Positions 45,458 to 53,577 of a DNA stretch of 64,000 nt are shown piece by piece. The notes under the pieces are model-generated. The model saw only the letters and a program-made list of their open reading frames with translations, did no database searches and was not told the origin of the DNA. Within the stretch, counting starts at the first letter, position 1. Every line of letters starts with the position of its first letter. Source of the DNA: Chelativorans sp. YIM 93263 (lineage in GTDB: Bacteria; Pseudomonadota; Alphaproteobacteria; Rhizobiales; Rhizobiaceae); the NCBI RefSeq assembly GCF_028767125.1, contig NZ_JAKCWP010000003.1, forward strand, positions 310,001-374,000, in the 5' to 3' direction. Both the position numbers and the translations under genes were made by a program.

Positions 45458-45892
45458 TCACTCCATCAGTGCAGGAAAGGCAAAGACTCCCGCAACCCGC
45501 CTCCGCCACTGCGGCACGAGGCTCGACACAACCACACCCCGCCCCTCATAGGCGTGGATGAAAGCATCACCTTCCACCATGATGCCCGCGTGCTTCGCCG
45601 GTAGATGCGGTCGCCAGCGAAAGAGCACCAGCCGCCCCCGCCTCAGTGCATCGCAATCCACGAAATGCCGCCGCGCGGCCTCTAACAGCCGCTCGCCGCC
45701 GCCCGTTTCCGCCCAGTCCATGCTGTAGGCGCCCGTCCGCTCCGGCTCCGCACCATAAAGCCCGCGCCACACGCCGCGGATCAGCCCCAGGCAATCGCAG
45801 CCCACGCCCTTGCGGCTGGCCTGATGCCGATAGGGCGTGCCGATCCAGGCAAGCGCCTCGGCAATGACGGCATTTGCATCCGCGAACCTCAT
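45458..45892 (-). CDS. GTA NlpC/P60 family peptidase (RcGTA g14-like)
   Basis: This 144-residue protein is an NlpC/P60 cysteine peptidase associated with tail tips. The nucleophile is Cys34 in the DCLGLIRG motif, preceded by the conserved GTPYRHQ segment. The catalytic His is in AKHAGIMVEG at about residue 101, followed by FIHAY. It probably cuts cell-wall peptide crosslinks at the recipient surface or acts in tail-tip maturation. Its start overlaps the g13 stop by four bases (ATGA). Confidence 0.92.
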   Translation of the reverse strand: MRFADANAVIAEALAWIGTPYRHQASRKGVGCDCLGLIRGVWRGLYGAEPERTGAYSMDWAETGGGERLLEAARRHFVDCDALRRGRLVLFRWRPHLPAKHAGIMVEGDAFIHAYEGRGVVVSSLVPQWRRRVAGVFAFPALME

Positions 45893-46776
45893 TCGACCAA
45901 CGGCCCGCCGTCGAAAAGCTGCCCCTCGACCACATAGCCATAAGCCGCGTCATTCCCCGGCAGATGCGGAAGGCCACGAAAATTCACCCCATTCGAGAAC
46001 TTCGTCCTGCATGTCGAGAACCGCTTATCGCACCCCGCCACCACGATCAGCGCGTCTCCCGGCGAAACAGGCGCTGCAACATCGCGCCACAGATCGAGCG
46101 CGACACCGCCCGCCCCTTTCCGATGTGCCGAAACGCGTTCCTTGCGCCCCGCGCTCGCCCCGGAAGTCCACGTCACAATCCCATTGGCAAACCAGCCGTT
46201 CTCGAACCCACCGAGACCCGACACCGTGATGCTGTTTCCCTCGATACTGACGAGCGTTCCCTCGCCCCTGAACTGGGGATCGTCCAGATCGACGCCGCAC
46301 CTTGCATCGCCCAGCTCCGCGTCGCAGCTTCGCCGCACTACCCTCCCATTGGTCTGGTCGAGCGCTGCTTCCGGGCTTTCGAGCTCGGCCACGAAGCGCC
46401 CGTCCCGGCGCGTGATCTTGCCGATCACGGCCCGCCTCAGCCGGGCGAATTGCTGCGGGTCCTGCCAGTTGACCAGCAGAGTCTCAACGCTTGCGCCGTC
46501 ATAGCGCCCCGCCACGATATCGGCCTCGCTGATGTCGGCCGTAGCCAGCGCGCCCTCCACATCCATGGCATCGACCGCTAACCCCAGCGAGCGCCGCGCC
46601 TCGCTGGCCGAGAATCCCGTCTCAGGCATAAAGACCGCGCCGTCGCAGGCGATCCGCCGGTCATGGTCCGTGAAACCCATCACGGTCCGGTCGCTCAGCG
46701 TCAGCCGCCAGCAATGGCAGAGCGTCGTCACCTCGCCCTCAAGATGGCCCGCGAGTGCCTCGGATACCCCTGCCAT
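45889..46776 (-). CDS. GTA DUF2163/BR0599 tail protein (RcGTA g13-like)
   Basis: This 295-residue protein combines an N-terminal DUF2163 region (MAGVSEALAGHLEGEVTTLC onward) with a C-terminal BR0599-type domain (DKRFSTCRTKFSNGVNFRG). Cysteines in SCDAELGDARCGV and CDKRFSTC are arranged as in phage lambda GpL-like hub proteins, which bind an iron-sulfur cluster; this is a structural inference. The ATG shares its A with the g12 stop codon (TGATG). A GTG one codon earlier is an alternative start. It is a distal tail/hub component. Confidence 0.92.
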   Translation of the reverse strand: MAGVSEALAGHLEGEVTTLCHCWRLTLSDRTVMGFTDHDRRIACDGAVFMPETGFSASEARRSLGLAVDAMDVEGALATADISEADIVAGRYDGASVETLLVNWQDPQQFARLRRAVIGKITRRDGRFVAELESPEAALDQTNGRVVRRSCDAELGDARCGVDLDDPQFRGEGTLVSIEGNSITVSGLGGFENGWFANGIVTWTSGASAGRKERVSAHRKGAGGVALDLWRDVAAPVSPGDALIVVAGCDKRFSTCRTKFSNGVNFRGLPHLPGNDAAYGYVVEGQLFDGGPLVE

Positions 46777-47414
46777 CACAGCACCTCCACCAGCGGAATC
46801 GACGGGATCTGCCCAGCCTTGAACGCCGTCACGCTGGCCGAGAGCCGCTCGGTATCAAAGCGTACGGGCACATCGAACTCGAAGCCCGCCGTCACTGCCT
46901 CCCCGGCCTGCGGCACCGCGCTCTCCGCGAAGATCACCTCCCCGGTTTCCGCATCGATCGTGTAATCAGCCGAAATCTGCATCGGCACGCCCGCCACCGT
47001 CACAAGCACGCTGCCGGCAGCCGGTTTCGCAATAAAGCGCCGATAAACGTCCTCGCCTTCGCCATAGATCTTCAACAGGGCAAAGCGGTCGCGCACACCA
47101 TCTCCCGTCCCGATCACCTGGTCGAAGGCCGTCGGCTCTTTATGCGGCGGGCAGGACTTCATGTCGAAAGGATCGCGAAAACGAAACCCGTGCAGCGATC
47201 CCCGCCGTGCCTCGAAAAACGCCAGCACCTCATAAAGATCGTCCAGCGACCGCACCCCTGTCCCGGCATCATAGCGCCGCCGCGAATGCGCCGTGCGCGC
47301 ATTGCGCTTTTCCTTGCCGGAAGTGAGCTGCACGATCTCGTTCAGCCGCTCCGGCCCACCCGTCGCCCCGAACGAGACGCCAAGCGGAAACCGCACGTCG
47401 TGAAAGCTGTTCAT
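46776..47414 (-). CDS. GTA DUF2460 distal tail protein (RcGTA g12-like)
   Basis: This 212-residue protein has the DUF2460 pattern: MNSFHDVRFPLGVSFGATGG at the start, the ARTAHSRRRYDAG segment, and RGSLHGFRFRDPFD in the first half. It resembles distal-tail (Dit-like) proteins that link the tube to the hub. The start at 47414 is preceded by GGGAAC. A frame extension to 47447 was rejected because homology starts at MNSFHDV. Upstream lies a 294-bp gap with a dispersed palindromic repeat. Confidence 0.93.
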   Translation of the reverse strand: MNSFHDVRFPLGVSFGATGGPERLNEIVQLTSGKEKRNARTAHSRRRYDAGTGVRSLDDLYEVLAFFEARRGSLHGFRFRDPFDMKSCPPHKEPTAFDQVIGTGDGVRDRFALLKIYGEGEDVYRRFIAKPAAGSVLVTVAGVPMQISADYTIDAETGEVIFAESAVPQAGEAVTAGFEFDVPVRFDTERLSASVTAFKAGQIPSIPLVEVL

Positions 47415-47462
47415 GTTTGTTCCCAAGCTGCCCTGTTTGGCAAACATTTTGCCGGTTGGGCC

Positions 47463-47600
47463 GCTCAGGCATGGATACCAGGGTCATGCCCTGGTATGAC
47501 GAAGGCGTGGATGTCCGCGCTAATCTCGAACGCAGGCGATTAACCGGAACGCCCTCAAAGTCGTCATCCCAGGACTTGATCCTGGGATCCATGCCTGAGC
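47463..47600. repeat. Dispersed palindromic repeat, copy B (138 bp)
   Basis: The ends GCTCAGGCATGGAT (47463) and ATCCATGCCTGAGC (to 47600) are exact 14-bp inverted repeats. Each end carries a further hairpin: ATACCAGGG/CCCTGGTAT next to the left arm and TCCCAGGA/TCCTGGGA next to the right arm. It lies in the g12-g11 gap of the GTA cluster; the remainder of 47415-47708 holds no gene. Confidence 0.9.
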
Positions 47601-47708
47601 AGCGACGAAACGCGCCGGCGCTTCCGGCAACGCTCCATTCGTGAGCAGAGCGAAGCGAAGACCCGATGACGATAAGCATCGCCACCACCCGGCGATCGCT
47701 CGCCAGCC

Positions 47709-48266
47709 TCACATCGTCCGGCTCCCCCGCGACACAGCCCTCGCCAGCATCCCCGTAATCTGCGCCTCGGATTTGCGGAAGGAAGTGGCATCCGTCGCCG
47801 TCACATTGAAGACGATGTTCGGTGCCGCGTTTCCGCCTCCGCCCGTCGCCACCCCCAGACGCCCGTCGGAGCCCCGCTGCAACGGCAAAATGGCCTCCGC
47901 CCCCGCCTCGCCCATCAGCCCGATATTCCGGCCCATCGGAAAATAAGTCGGCGACGAAACGACCCCGCCGCTGGCAAACGGCACGACACCGCCCTTGGCA
48001 AAAGGCAGGGCGCCGCCCATCAGGCTGCCAAAGAGCGAATTCCCCAGCCTCTGCAATGGCTGCAACCCCTGCTCCAGCGCCATGCTCGCCAGGTTGAGCC
48101 CGATCTTGCGCAGCACGTCTTCCAGCGATTTTCCACTCACCGTGGCGCTCTTCAGCGCGCCCGTCAGTTGGCTGCCGAAACTCGACGAAAGCTTCGTCAA
48201 ATTCGCCAACGCCGTCTCGAATGGCGCCGTATCGGCCACGATCGGCACCCGCACCTCATCCGCCAT
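47709..48266 (-). CDS. GTA tail tape measure protein (RcGTA g11-like)
   Basis: This 185-residue protein is a very short tape measure, the ruler around which the tail tube assembles. It shows a repeated small-residue helix (ETALANLTKLSSSFGSQLTGAL), a hydrophobic stretch, the typical GGVVPFASGGVVSSPTYFPMG and GEAGAEAILPLQR C-terminal motif, and a basic end. Its length implies a short tail, as in RcGTA (about 220 residues). It overlaps the chaperone gene by 11 bases. Confidence 0.9.
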   Translation of the reverse strand: MADEVRVPIVADTAPFETALANLTKLSSSFGSQLTGALKSATVSGKSLEDVLRKIGLNLASMALEQGLQPLQRLGNSLFGSLMGGALPFAKGGVVPFASGGVVSSPTYFPMGRNIGLMGEAGAEAILPLQRGSDGRLGVATGGGGNAAPNIVFNVTATDATSFRKSEAQITGMLARAVSRGSRTM

Positions 48267-48477
48267 TCGCTTTCTCCACTTTGTCAGGAAACATCCGCAT
48301 CATACGCGCCAGTCCATCGCGCCCCGGCGAACTTCCACCGGAGAGCCCCAGCGCCTCCAGCGTCGCATTGAACTCGCGCGGCGTCATGGCCCAGAACGCG
48401 CCAGGCGAGAGCCGCAACAGGCCAAAGGCCACCCCCATCACCTCCTTCCAGGGAAAGGGCGGCCTATCGCCCGTCAC
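48256..48477 (-). CDS. GTA tail assembly chaperone (rcc01693/g10.1-like)
   Basis: This 73-residue protein has PFPWKEVMGVAFGLLRLSPGAFWAMTPREFNATLEAL, the conserved body of the phage tail assembly chaperone (DUF2376) family found between g10 and g11 in GTAs, here quoted in part: PWKEVMGVAFGLLRL and FWAMTPREF. The name pairs it with the g10 protein in guiding tail tube formation, analogous to gpG/gpGT. It overlaps g10 by four bases and g11 by 11. A small basic/acidic tail ends KANGG. Confidence 0.88.
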   Translation of the reverse strand: MTGDRPPFPWKEVMGVAFGLLRLSPGAFWAMTPREFNATLEALGLSGGSSPGRDGLARMMRMFPDKVEKANGG

Positions 48478-48824
48478 GGCTTCGGAGGGTTTTCGGCTGC
48501 GCCCTCCTGCGGCGCTCCACCAAAAGTCACGGTCAGAAGCTCGCCCACCAGCGCAGCAAACCCCGCCGCGCCGCCCTCACACTGCATGGCGCGCACATCC
48601 TCATCGCACACATCATGCCCGCCACCCCTCAGGCCGGCAGCAATGATCGCCGTCATATCGCGCGCTGAGAGCCGCCCGCTCGAAAAGCGCTCGGCCAGCC
48701 GGTTCAGATCCTCCGCCTGAAATGCCGTCTCGAGCTCCGCCAACGCACCCAGTGTCAGACACAACCGGTATTCCTGCCCGTCGAGTTTCGCCGCCACCTC
48801 GCCGCGCCTTCGGTTCACGCTCAT
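48474..48824 (-). CDS. GTA gp10-like tail assembly protein (GTA TAC family)
   Basis: This 116-residue protein starts MSVNRRRGEVAAKLDGQEYR and continues LCLTLGALAELETAF, the typical opening of the 'gene transfer agent family protein' (tail-chaperone-like) group. It has a helical C-terminal half. The start at 48824 overlaps the major tail protein stop (ATGA); a longer in-frame extension was rejected because it runs antisense-like through g9. It probably works with the g10.1-like chaperone to assemble the tail tube. Confidence 0.88.
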   Translation of the reverse strand: MSVNRRRGEVAAKLDGQEYRLCLTLGALAELETAFQAEDLNRLAERFSSGRLSARDMTAIIAAGLRGGGHDVCDEDVRAMQCEGGAAGFAALVGELLTVTFGGAPQEGAAENPPKP

Positions 48825-49237
48825 GCCGCCTCCGCAAAACTCACGGCGCCTGCCGATTCCAGCGCGATCTCGAAGGTCACCTCGCCATCGTGATTGCCGG
48901 AATATTCGAGCGCTGTGATCTGAAAAGGCCCGGCAACCAACCCGAAACCCGGAATGGCAAACTGCCAGTCGGCGATCTCCCCGGCAAAGAACCGCGCCCG
49001 GATCGCCGCGTCGGACTGGGCATCCTTGAAGATGCCGGAGCCGCTGACCGAGGCCCGCTGCACACCGCTGCCAGCCAGCAGCTCGCGCCACCGCCCCGCC
49101 GAGTCCGCATCGGTGATGTCCACCGTCTCGCTGTTGAAGGCGAGGCGCTTTGTTCTCAGCCCCGCCACAGTAATGAAATCTCCCAACCCGTCCTCATCGA
49201 GCTTGAGGAGCAGGTCCTTGCCCTTCTTCGCGGCCAT
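48821..49237 (-). CDS. GTA major tail (tube) protein, TP901-1 family (RcGTA g9-like)
   Basis: This 138-residue tube subunit has the TP901-1/phi13 major tail motif: MAAKKGKDLLLKLDEDGLGD, then ETVDITDADSAGRWRELL, then GSGIFKDAQSD and a beta-rich C-terminal half with FQITALEYSGNHDGE. Hexamers of this protein stack into the tail tube. It is coupled to g10 downstream and separated from g8 upstream by 178 bp of palindrome-bearing DNA. Confidence 0.93.
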   Translation of the reverse strand: MAAKKGKDLLLKLDEDGLGDFITVAGLRTKRLAFNSETVDITDADSAGRWRELLAGSGVQRASVSGSGIFKDAQSDAAIRARFFAGEIADWQFAIPGFGLVAGPFQITALEYSGNHDGEVTFEIALESAGAVSFAEAA

Positions 49238-49267
49238 TATTCGTTTCCTTTGTCAGTGAGTTTCGAC

Positions 49268-49412
49268 GTGAGGGGGAGGAGTGGCGCCCCTCGTCGCGGC
49301 CGGCGTTTCCTCGCCCCCTCACGGAGGAGAGGTGCCGAGCGAATGCGAGGCGGTGAGAGGGTCACACGGCGCAAGGTTCTCCCCATGCGACGGCCCTGCG
49401 CTCAGGGGGAGA
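49268..49412. repeat. Two palindromic repeats in the g9-g8 gap
   Basis: GTGAGGGGG (49268-49276) pairs with CCCCCTCAC (49314-49322), and TCTCCCC (49378-49384) pairs with GGGGAGA (49406-49412). They belong to the CTCCCC/GGGGAG class also seen at 17910 and 41246, not to the GCTCAGGCATGGAT class found in other GTA gaps. Confidence 0.65.
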
Positions 49413-49415
49413 GAG

Positions 49416-49823
49416 CTACTCCTCCTCCACCACCGCCCGAAAGCGCATGGCGCCGTCATAAACATGCAGGTCCTCGTCGAACCGCACCTCGGAAGATTCC
49501 AGCCGCAGATTGACGAGATGATGCCCCTCAAGGCCCAGCGCCCGGTCGTGCAGAGCCTCGCGCGCCAATTCCATCAGCTCCAGCGCCTCTTTGCGCCCGC
49601 GATGCTTCGACCACACATGCAGGGTGAAGAGATGCTCGCTGCCAGTCTCCGTGTCCGTGCTCCAGTCGTAAGCGGTCGCACGGCCGAAGGTGACATAGGG
49701 AAAGCGCTGGTTGGCCGGGGTCACATCGTGGAACCTGGCCCCGCCCAGCGCCGCCACCAGCGCACCGCTCTCTTTCAGCGCCTCGAAAACCGCCTGCTGC
49801 AGGTCAAGGATCGCGGCGGTCAT
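49416..49823 (-). CDS. GTA DUF3168 tail terminator/completion protein (RcGTA g8-like)
   Basis: This 135-residue protein has the DUF3168 signature: LQQAVFEALKESGALVAALGG, then ARFHDVTPANQRFPYVTFGR and the SEHLFTLHVWSKHRGRKEAL segment. Family members cap the tail tube and join it to the head connector (gpU-like). The start at 49823 overlaps the small upstream frame by 20 bases. Both the length and the context are normal for this position in the cluster. Confidence 0.92.
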   Translation of the reverse strand: MTAAILDLQQAVFEALKESGALVAALGGARFHDVTPANQRFPYVTFGRATAYDWSTDTETGSEHLFTLHVWSKHRGRKEALELMELAREALHDRALGLEGHHLVNLRLESSEVRFDEDLHVYDGAMRFRAVVEEE

Positions 49824-49989
49824 CTGTTTCTCCTTTCCGGCGCGGGCTTCCTTTCCTCAGCGCCTCGCGGCGCGGCCCAATGTGCTCAGCCTCCCACGTC
49901 CCGCTTTCCACGATCTCGGCCACCTCATGCGCCTTGATGCGCATGGCGCGCACCAGCCCGTCCAGCGTCAATTGCATCGAGAATTTCAT
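49804..49989 (-). CDS. Small GTA-cluster protein of unknown function
   Basis: This 61-residue frame (MKFSMQLTLDGLVRAMRIKA) lies between the g7 and g8 equivalents with four-base and 20-base overlaps, the same coupling as the true genes around it. The N-terminal half is a plausible helix, and the C-terminal half is Arg/Lys/Asp-rich (PRRKGETDDRRDP). HK97-gp10-like head-tail proteins sometimes occur at this slot in longer form. It could be a shortened or uncharacterised member. The position argues that it is translated. Confidence 0.55.
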   Translation of the reverse strand: MKFSMQLTLDGLVRAMRIKAHEVAEIVESGTWEAEHIGPRREALRKGSPRRKGETDDRRDP

Positions 49990-50321
49990 CGTCCCTCCTC
50001 GCGCACATGGCAGACGAGATAGCGGCCCGTCTCGTCCGCATCCCGCACATTGGTGATCTCCAGCACCCGCCCCTTCCTCAGAAGGCGCATGCCGCTTCGC
50101 ACATCCGCGCGATGGCGCAGTGTGACGCGGTGCGTCACCGTCTCGTGCTCCTGCCCCGCGCCAAAGCGGCTACTCGCCCGCACCGGCTCAAGTTGGGCAA
50201 AGAGCGTCGCCACCTCCTGCCAAATCTCCGTATGCCCGCCGACGCCATCTTCCGCGATCTCAGCTTCCTGCAGGATCAGCTCGGTGCGAAACCGCCCCGG
50301 ATCGATGAAAAGCATGTTCAT
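49986..50321 (-). CDS. GTA head closure/head-tail adaptor protein (RcGTA g7-like)
   Basis: This 111-residue protein matches the phage SPP1 gp16-like head-tail joining family: FIDPGRFRTELILQEAEI, then GGHTEIWQEVATLFAQLEPV and TVTHRVTLRHRADVRSGMRL. It closes the connector after DNA packaging. Start MNMLF at 50321 overlaps the g6 stop by four bases; MLF at 50315 is an alternative. Confidence 0.92.
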   Translation of the reverse strand: MNMLFIDPGRFRTELILQEAEIAEDGVGGHTEIWQEVATLFAQLEPVRASSRFGAGQEHETVTHRVTLRHRADVRSGMRLLRKGRVLEITNVRDADETGRYLVCHVREEGR

Positions 50322-50890
50322 GAGAGCCTCGGCGCACGCCAGCCGGCGATCAGCCGCCTGTATTCATCGGGAATGGAAACCGGCTGGCTGTCCGCGTCAA
50401 AAGCGCCGCGAAACTCATACCAATGCGCAACCAGGATCAGCATGGCCCGCTTCAGGAGGTCCGGCGCATCCGTTCCTGCCTCGCCGAACCCGGCGGTAAA
50501 ATCGATCTCGATCCCGTTCAGCACCAGCCCCGGTTCAGGTCGGTTATCGAGGTAGAGCCGAGCCGGCACGGAGACCGCATCGAGCTGATAGTTCTCCGGG
50601 GCCAGTACAGAGGCCGCGCCGTCGCGGTCATAGACCGTGACAGACAGCAATTCACGCACCGGTCCGCGCCTGACGGGCACCATGTTTCCCTTCGGCCAGT
50701 CGTCCAGCACAAGCCGCCAGGACTGGTCGATCAGCGCCAGGCCAGTCTCCCGCTCCACCTCTTCCCGCGCCGCGCGGATCAGGCCGGAAAGCAGCTCGTC
50801 CTCGCTCTCATGGTCGATGCGCAAATGCGCCTTCGCTTCCACAAGCGTTATCGGCTCGACCGCCGGGTCGACCGTTCGAAACAGCGTCAT
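50318..50890 (-). CDS. GTA head-tail connector protein (RcGTA g6-like)
   Basis: This 190-residue protein resembles the phiE125 gp8/HK97 gp6 connector family: DPAVEPITLVEAKAHLRID, then LSGLIRAAREEVERETGLAL, then LKRAMLILVAHWYEFRGAF. A ring of this protein sits beneath the portal. It is the first gene after a 323-bp gap carrying the dispersed repeat, and it overlaps g7. Confidence 0.92.
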   Translation of the reverse strand: MTLFRTVDPAVEPITLVEAKAHLRIDHESEDELLSGLIRAAREEVERETGLALIDQSWRLVLDDWPKGNMVPVRRGPVRELLSVTVYDRDGAASVLAPENYQLDAVSVPARLYLDNRPEPGLVLNGIEIDFTAGFGEAGTDAPDLLKRAMLILVAHWYEFRGAFDADSQPVSIPDEYRRLIAGWRAPRLS

Positions 50891-50957
50891 AAACGCCTCT
50901 CTTCATTTGTTGATCTAAGTCGGAGCTCGATGAACGAGCGCCGGCGCGTTTGTGAGT

Positions 50958-51096
50958 GCTCAGGCATGGATACCGGGGTCGAGCCCCGGTATGACGAAGT
51001 CAGCAATGTCGACGATAATCTCGATGTCCGTGACTAGCCGAAGCGTCCCGTCCCACTCGTCATCCCAGGCCTTGATCCTGGGATCCATGCCTGAGC
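50958..51096. repeat. Dispersed palindromic repeat, copy C (139 bp)
   Basis: It has the same terminal arms, GCTCAGGCATGGAT (50958) and ATCCATGCCTGAGC (to 51096), with inner hairpins ATACCGGGG/CCCCGGTAT and TCCCAGGc/TCCTGGGA. It sits in the 323-bp g6-g5 gap (50891-51213), which otherwise holds nothing recognisable. The inner hairpins differ by paired changes from copy B, so the pairing is conserved. Confidence 0.9.
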
Positions 51097-51213
51097 GGCG
51101 ACGAAGTGCGCTGACGCTTCCGGCAACGCACCCCTCACCCCGGAGTCTCCACCCTGCGTTCCGGGTTTACAGCGCTGGCGTCTTTCCAGCCTGGTTCATC
51201 TTGTTCCGGGTGG

Positions 51214-52464
51214 TTAAGCCTCGACCTTCAGAAGCTTGATAGCCTCGAAGTTCTGGATGCCGCCGCCCACGCGCTTGGTCGTGTAGAACAGCACGTAAGG
51301 CTTGGCGGAGTAAGGATCGCGCAGCACGCGCACGCCGGTACGGTCCACCACCAGATAGCCGCGTCCGAAATCGCCGAAGGCAATCGGCGTCTCGCCCGCC
51401 GCAATGTCCGGCATATCTTCAGCCTCCACGACGGGGAAGCCCATCAGCATGGCGCGGCTTCCAGGCGTTGCCGGGGGCTGCCAGAGGTAGTTTCCGTCGG
51501 CATCCTTCAGCTTGCGCAGCGTGGCTTGCGTCTTGCGGTTCATCACCCAATTGGAGTTCTGGCGGTAACCGGCCTTCAGCATGTAGACCAGGTCGACCAA
51601 CACGTCCGACGGCGCATTCACCGGCAGACCGCTGGCCACCCCAGTCGCAACATAGCCGACATTCCCCCAGCTCCATTCCAGGTCATCCACCTGCGGATAG
51701 CTAAGGAAACCGCGCGGCTTGTTCGCCCCGTCGCCGCTGATAAAGGCTGTGCCCTCCTGTTCGGCAAACGCCGCCTCGATCTCGCCCGCAATCCACGCAT
51801 CCAGTTCCACCACCGCGTCGTCCAGCAGCGTCTGGGTCGCCGCCGGCATGGCGTAGAGCTCCGCGGTCGGAAAGCTCAGCTCGTCGAGCGTGCTCGAAGC
51901 CGTCTCCGGCCGCGCCGCTGTTTCACCGACCCAGCCCGTCGCCGGTCCATTGATCGCGAAGGGCTTCTTCAGCACGGCCGCCGAGACCTGCCGCACCGAG
52001 GCGATAGAGCGGATCGGCGAGATTTCCGCCAACCGCTTGCCGATTTCCGCCTCGACCTCGTCCGGCACCAGATAGCCGCCATCCTGGCCGGAGCCGTAGG
52101 ACATGGCCTTTTCCTCCAGCGCGCGAAGCTGGCGCTCATCGCCGGAACGCAGATAACCCTCGAAAGCCTCCTTGTGCTCCGAATGCGCGAGCGTGTCCGC
52201 CCCGTCACGCGCAAGAGCCGGCCGCGCCTTCTTCAGCACCAGCCGATCGAGCGCCCTCCTCTGCTCGTCCAGCGCGCTCGAAATCCGGTCCACCTTCTCG
52301 CTCGTCACGGGGTCCGCCGCCCTCCGCTCGATCTCGCCAAGGCGCCGGTCATTGGCCTCCTTGAAAGTCTCGAAGGAGGACATGAACTCCTCGAAAGCGC
52401 CCGAAAGGTCGCCGCCGCCGGCCGATTTAACTTCCAGCCCGCGCGTGTTCTCAAGTTTTTCCAT
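51214..52464 (-). CDS. GTA major capsid protein, HK97 fold (RcGTA g5-like)
   Basis: This 416-residue capsid protein has an N-terminal scaffold-like delta domain (about residues 1-120, rich in Glu/Arg/Ala, with EEFMSSFETFKEANDRR). The HK97 body follows, with GSGQDGGYLVPDEVEAEI, TGWVGETAARPETASS, GDGANKPRGFLSY and VLFYTTKRVGGG. The prohead protease gene sits ten bases upstream and is expected to cleave the delta domain near KAMSYGSGQ. No stop or frameshift interrupts it, and the fold-defining segments are intact. Confidence 0.96.
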   Translation of the reverse strand: MEKLENTRGLEVKSAGGGDLSGAFEEFMSSFETFKEANDRRLGEIERRAADPVTSEKVDRISSALDEQRRALDRLVLKKARPALARDGADTLAHSEHKEAFEGYLRSGDERQLRALEEKAMSYGSGQDGGYLVPDEVEAEIGKRLAEISPIRSIASVRQVSAAVLKKPFAINGPATGWVGETAARPETASSTLDELSFPTAELYAMPAATQTLLDDAVVELDAWIAGEIEAAFAEQEGTAFISGDGANKPRGFLSYPQVDDLEWSWGNVGYVATGVASGLPVNAPSDVLVDLVYMLKAGYRQNSNWVMNRKTQATLRKLKDADGNYLWQPPATPGSRAMLMGFPVVEAEDMPDIAAGETPIAFGDFGRGYLVVDRTGVRVLRDPYSAKPYVLFYTTKRVGGGIQNFEAIKLLKVEA

Positions 52465-52474
52465 GAGATGATCC

Positions 52475-53146
52475 TTATTGTCGTATGCGTTTTGCCGCCC
52501 GGCGGAATGCCGCCGCCAGGCCTTCCGATGTCCTCGGCGCGGCGTCCCGCTCGCGCATCAGGTGTGCGAAGCCCTGTGCAATCACCGTCTTGGCCTCGCT
52601 TCGCGTCAGCCCAGCATCCCGCTTGAGCCAACGCTCGAACTCTCTAGGACTCGGCAGAGCCCCGCCCTTCACCTTGTCCACCCGCGCTTCGGGCAGCATG
52701 GGAAAGGTGACAATTGAAATCTCCCAGAGATCGGCCTGCTTGATCCGCCGTATCCCGGTGCGCGCCTCATTCGCCGCACGCACGGTGCGAAAGCCGATGG
52801 AAAGCCCGTCCAGCGCGCGCTCGCGCATAAGCTCCCTCACCTCGCGCGCCCTCGCCACGCCGGTCGCCAGCTTGCCACGCACGAAAAGCCCGTTCGCGTC
52901 CTCGCGGATCTCCCGCCACGCGCCGATCGGCTGGTTCGGATCGTGCTGAAACAGCATGCGGATGCCCGCCGCACCGCGCTTGGTAATGGAGTCGGCAAAG
53001 GCCCCGCGCTCCACCACGTCCCGGCCCAGATCCACCCGGCCGAACAGGCTGGCATAGCCGGAGAAACTCCCGTCCTCCTCCACCGCCTCCACGTCGAGCC
53101 CAGCAAATTTCCGCTCCTCCGCCCCGGCGGCGATCTTTGTTCTCAT
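52475..53146 (-). CDS. GTA prohead protease, HK97 family (RcGTA g4-like)
   Basis: This 223-residue protease has the herpes/HK97 maturational protease layout: FSGYASLFGRVDLGRDVVE at the start of the domain, the catalytic His in MLFQHDPNQPIGAW and the Ser in LDGLSIGFR. It trims the capsid delta domain during prohead maturation. The start at 53146 overlaps the upstream membrane gene by four bases; a longer in-frame extension was not used. A C-terminal SPREFERWLKRDAGLTRSEAK helix is typical of GTA members. Confidence 0.94.
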   Translation of the reverse strand: MRTKIAAGAEERKFAGLDVEAVEEDGSFSGYASLFGRVDLGRDVVERGAFADSITKRGAAGIRMLFQHDPNQPIGAWREIREDANGLFVRGKLATGVARAREVRELMRERALDGLSIGFRTVRAANEARTGIRRIKQADLWEISIVTFPMLPEARVDKVKGGALPSPREFERWLKRDAGLTRSEAKTVIAQGFAHLMRERDAAPRTSEGLAAAFRRAAKRIRQ

Positions 53147-53487
53147 CGCATCTCTTCCTTGCTTGTCTCGTCGGACGCCTGCTCCGCCCCGCCGCCCAGA
53201 AGCCGCATCACGAACCCAATCGCGCCCCAGGCACACAGGCTCGCCGCCGCCGAACCCATCAGCACCAGCTCACCCGGCGCCAACTTGCCGGCAATGCCCA
53301 ACTCGGTGGCGATCTTCAGCCCCGCCGTGCCACCGAAAACAAACCCGCAAGCCACCCCGACGCCAAAGCGGATCGCCGCCTCGCGCCGCCCCGAAGGCAG
53401 GAGGTAGGCAATGGAGATCGCCGAACCGGCCACCGCCCCCACCATTTTGGCAAGCCATATCCAGGCCGCCTCGGAAAGTCCGTACAT
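53143..53487 (-). CDS. Small membrane protein of the GTA cluster (DUF6107-like)
   Basis: This 114-residue protein has three hydrophobic helices (about residues 12-30, 40-62 and 70-97): WIWLAKMVGAVAGSAISIAYLL, then FGVGVACGFVFGGTAGLKI, then LGSAAASLCAWGAIGFVMRLL, listed in part. The gene occupies the slot between portal and protease that alphaproteobacterial GTA clusters fill with a small membrane protein. It overlaps g4 by four bases. A holin- or assembly-related role is possible but unproven. Confidence 0.72.
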   Translation of the reverse strand: MYGLSEAAWIWLAKMVGAVAGSAISIAYLLPSGRREAAIRFGVGVACGFVFGGTAGLKIATELGIAGKLAPGELVLMGSAAASLCAWGAIGFVMRLLGGGAEQASDETSKEEMR

Positions 53488-53577
53488 CTCGTCCTCCTTC
53501 GCGCGTCAGCCGGAAAGCCGGAACCCCATAACGCCGATTGCGATGCCGTTTTGGAAATGTCGGCGCGCGGCGTGACC

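Noticed and set aside
44135-45604. 489-codon plus-strand frame opposite g15
   Set aside because: Antisense shadow of the tail protein; Arg- and Pro-rich, no motif, no ribosome site.
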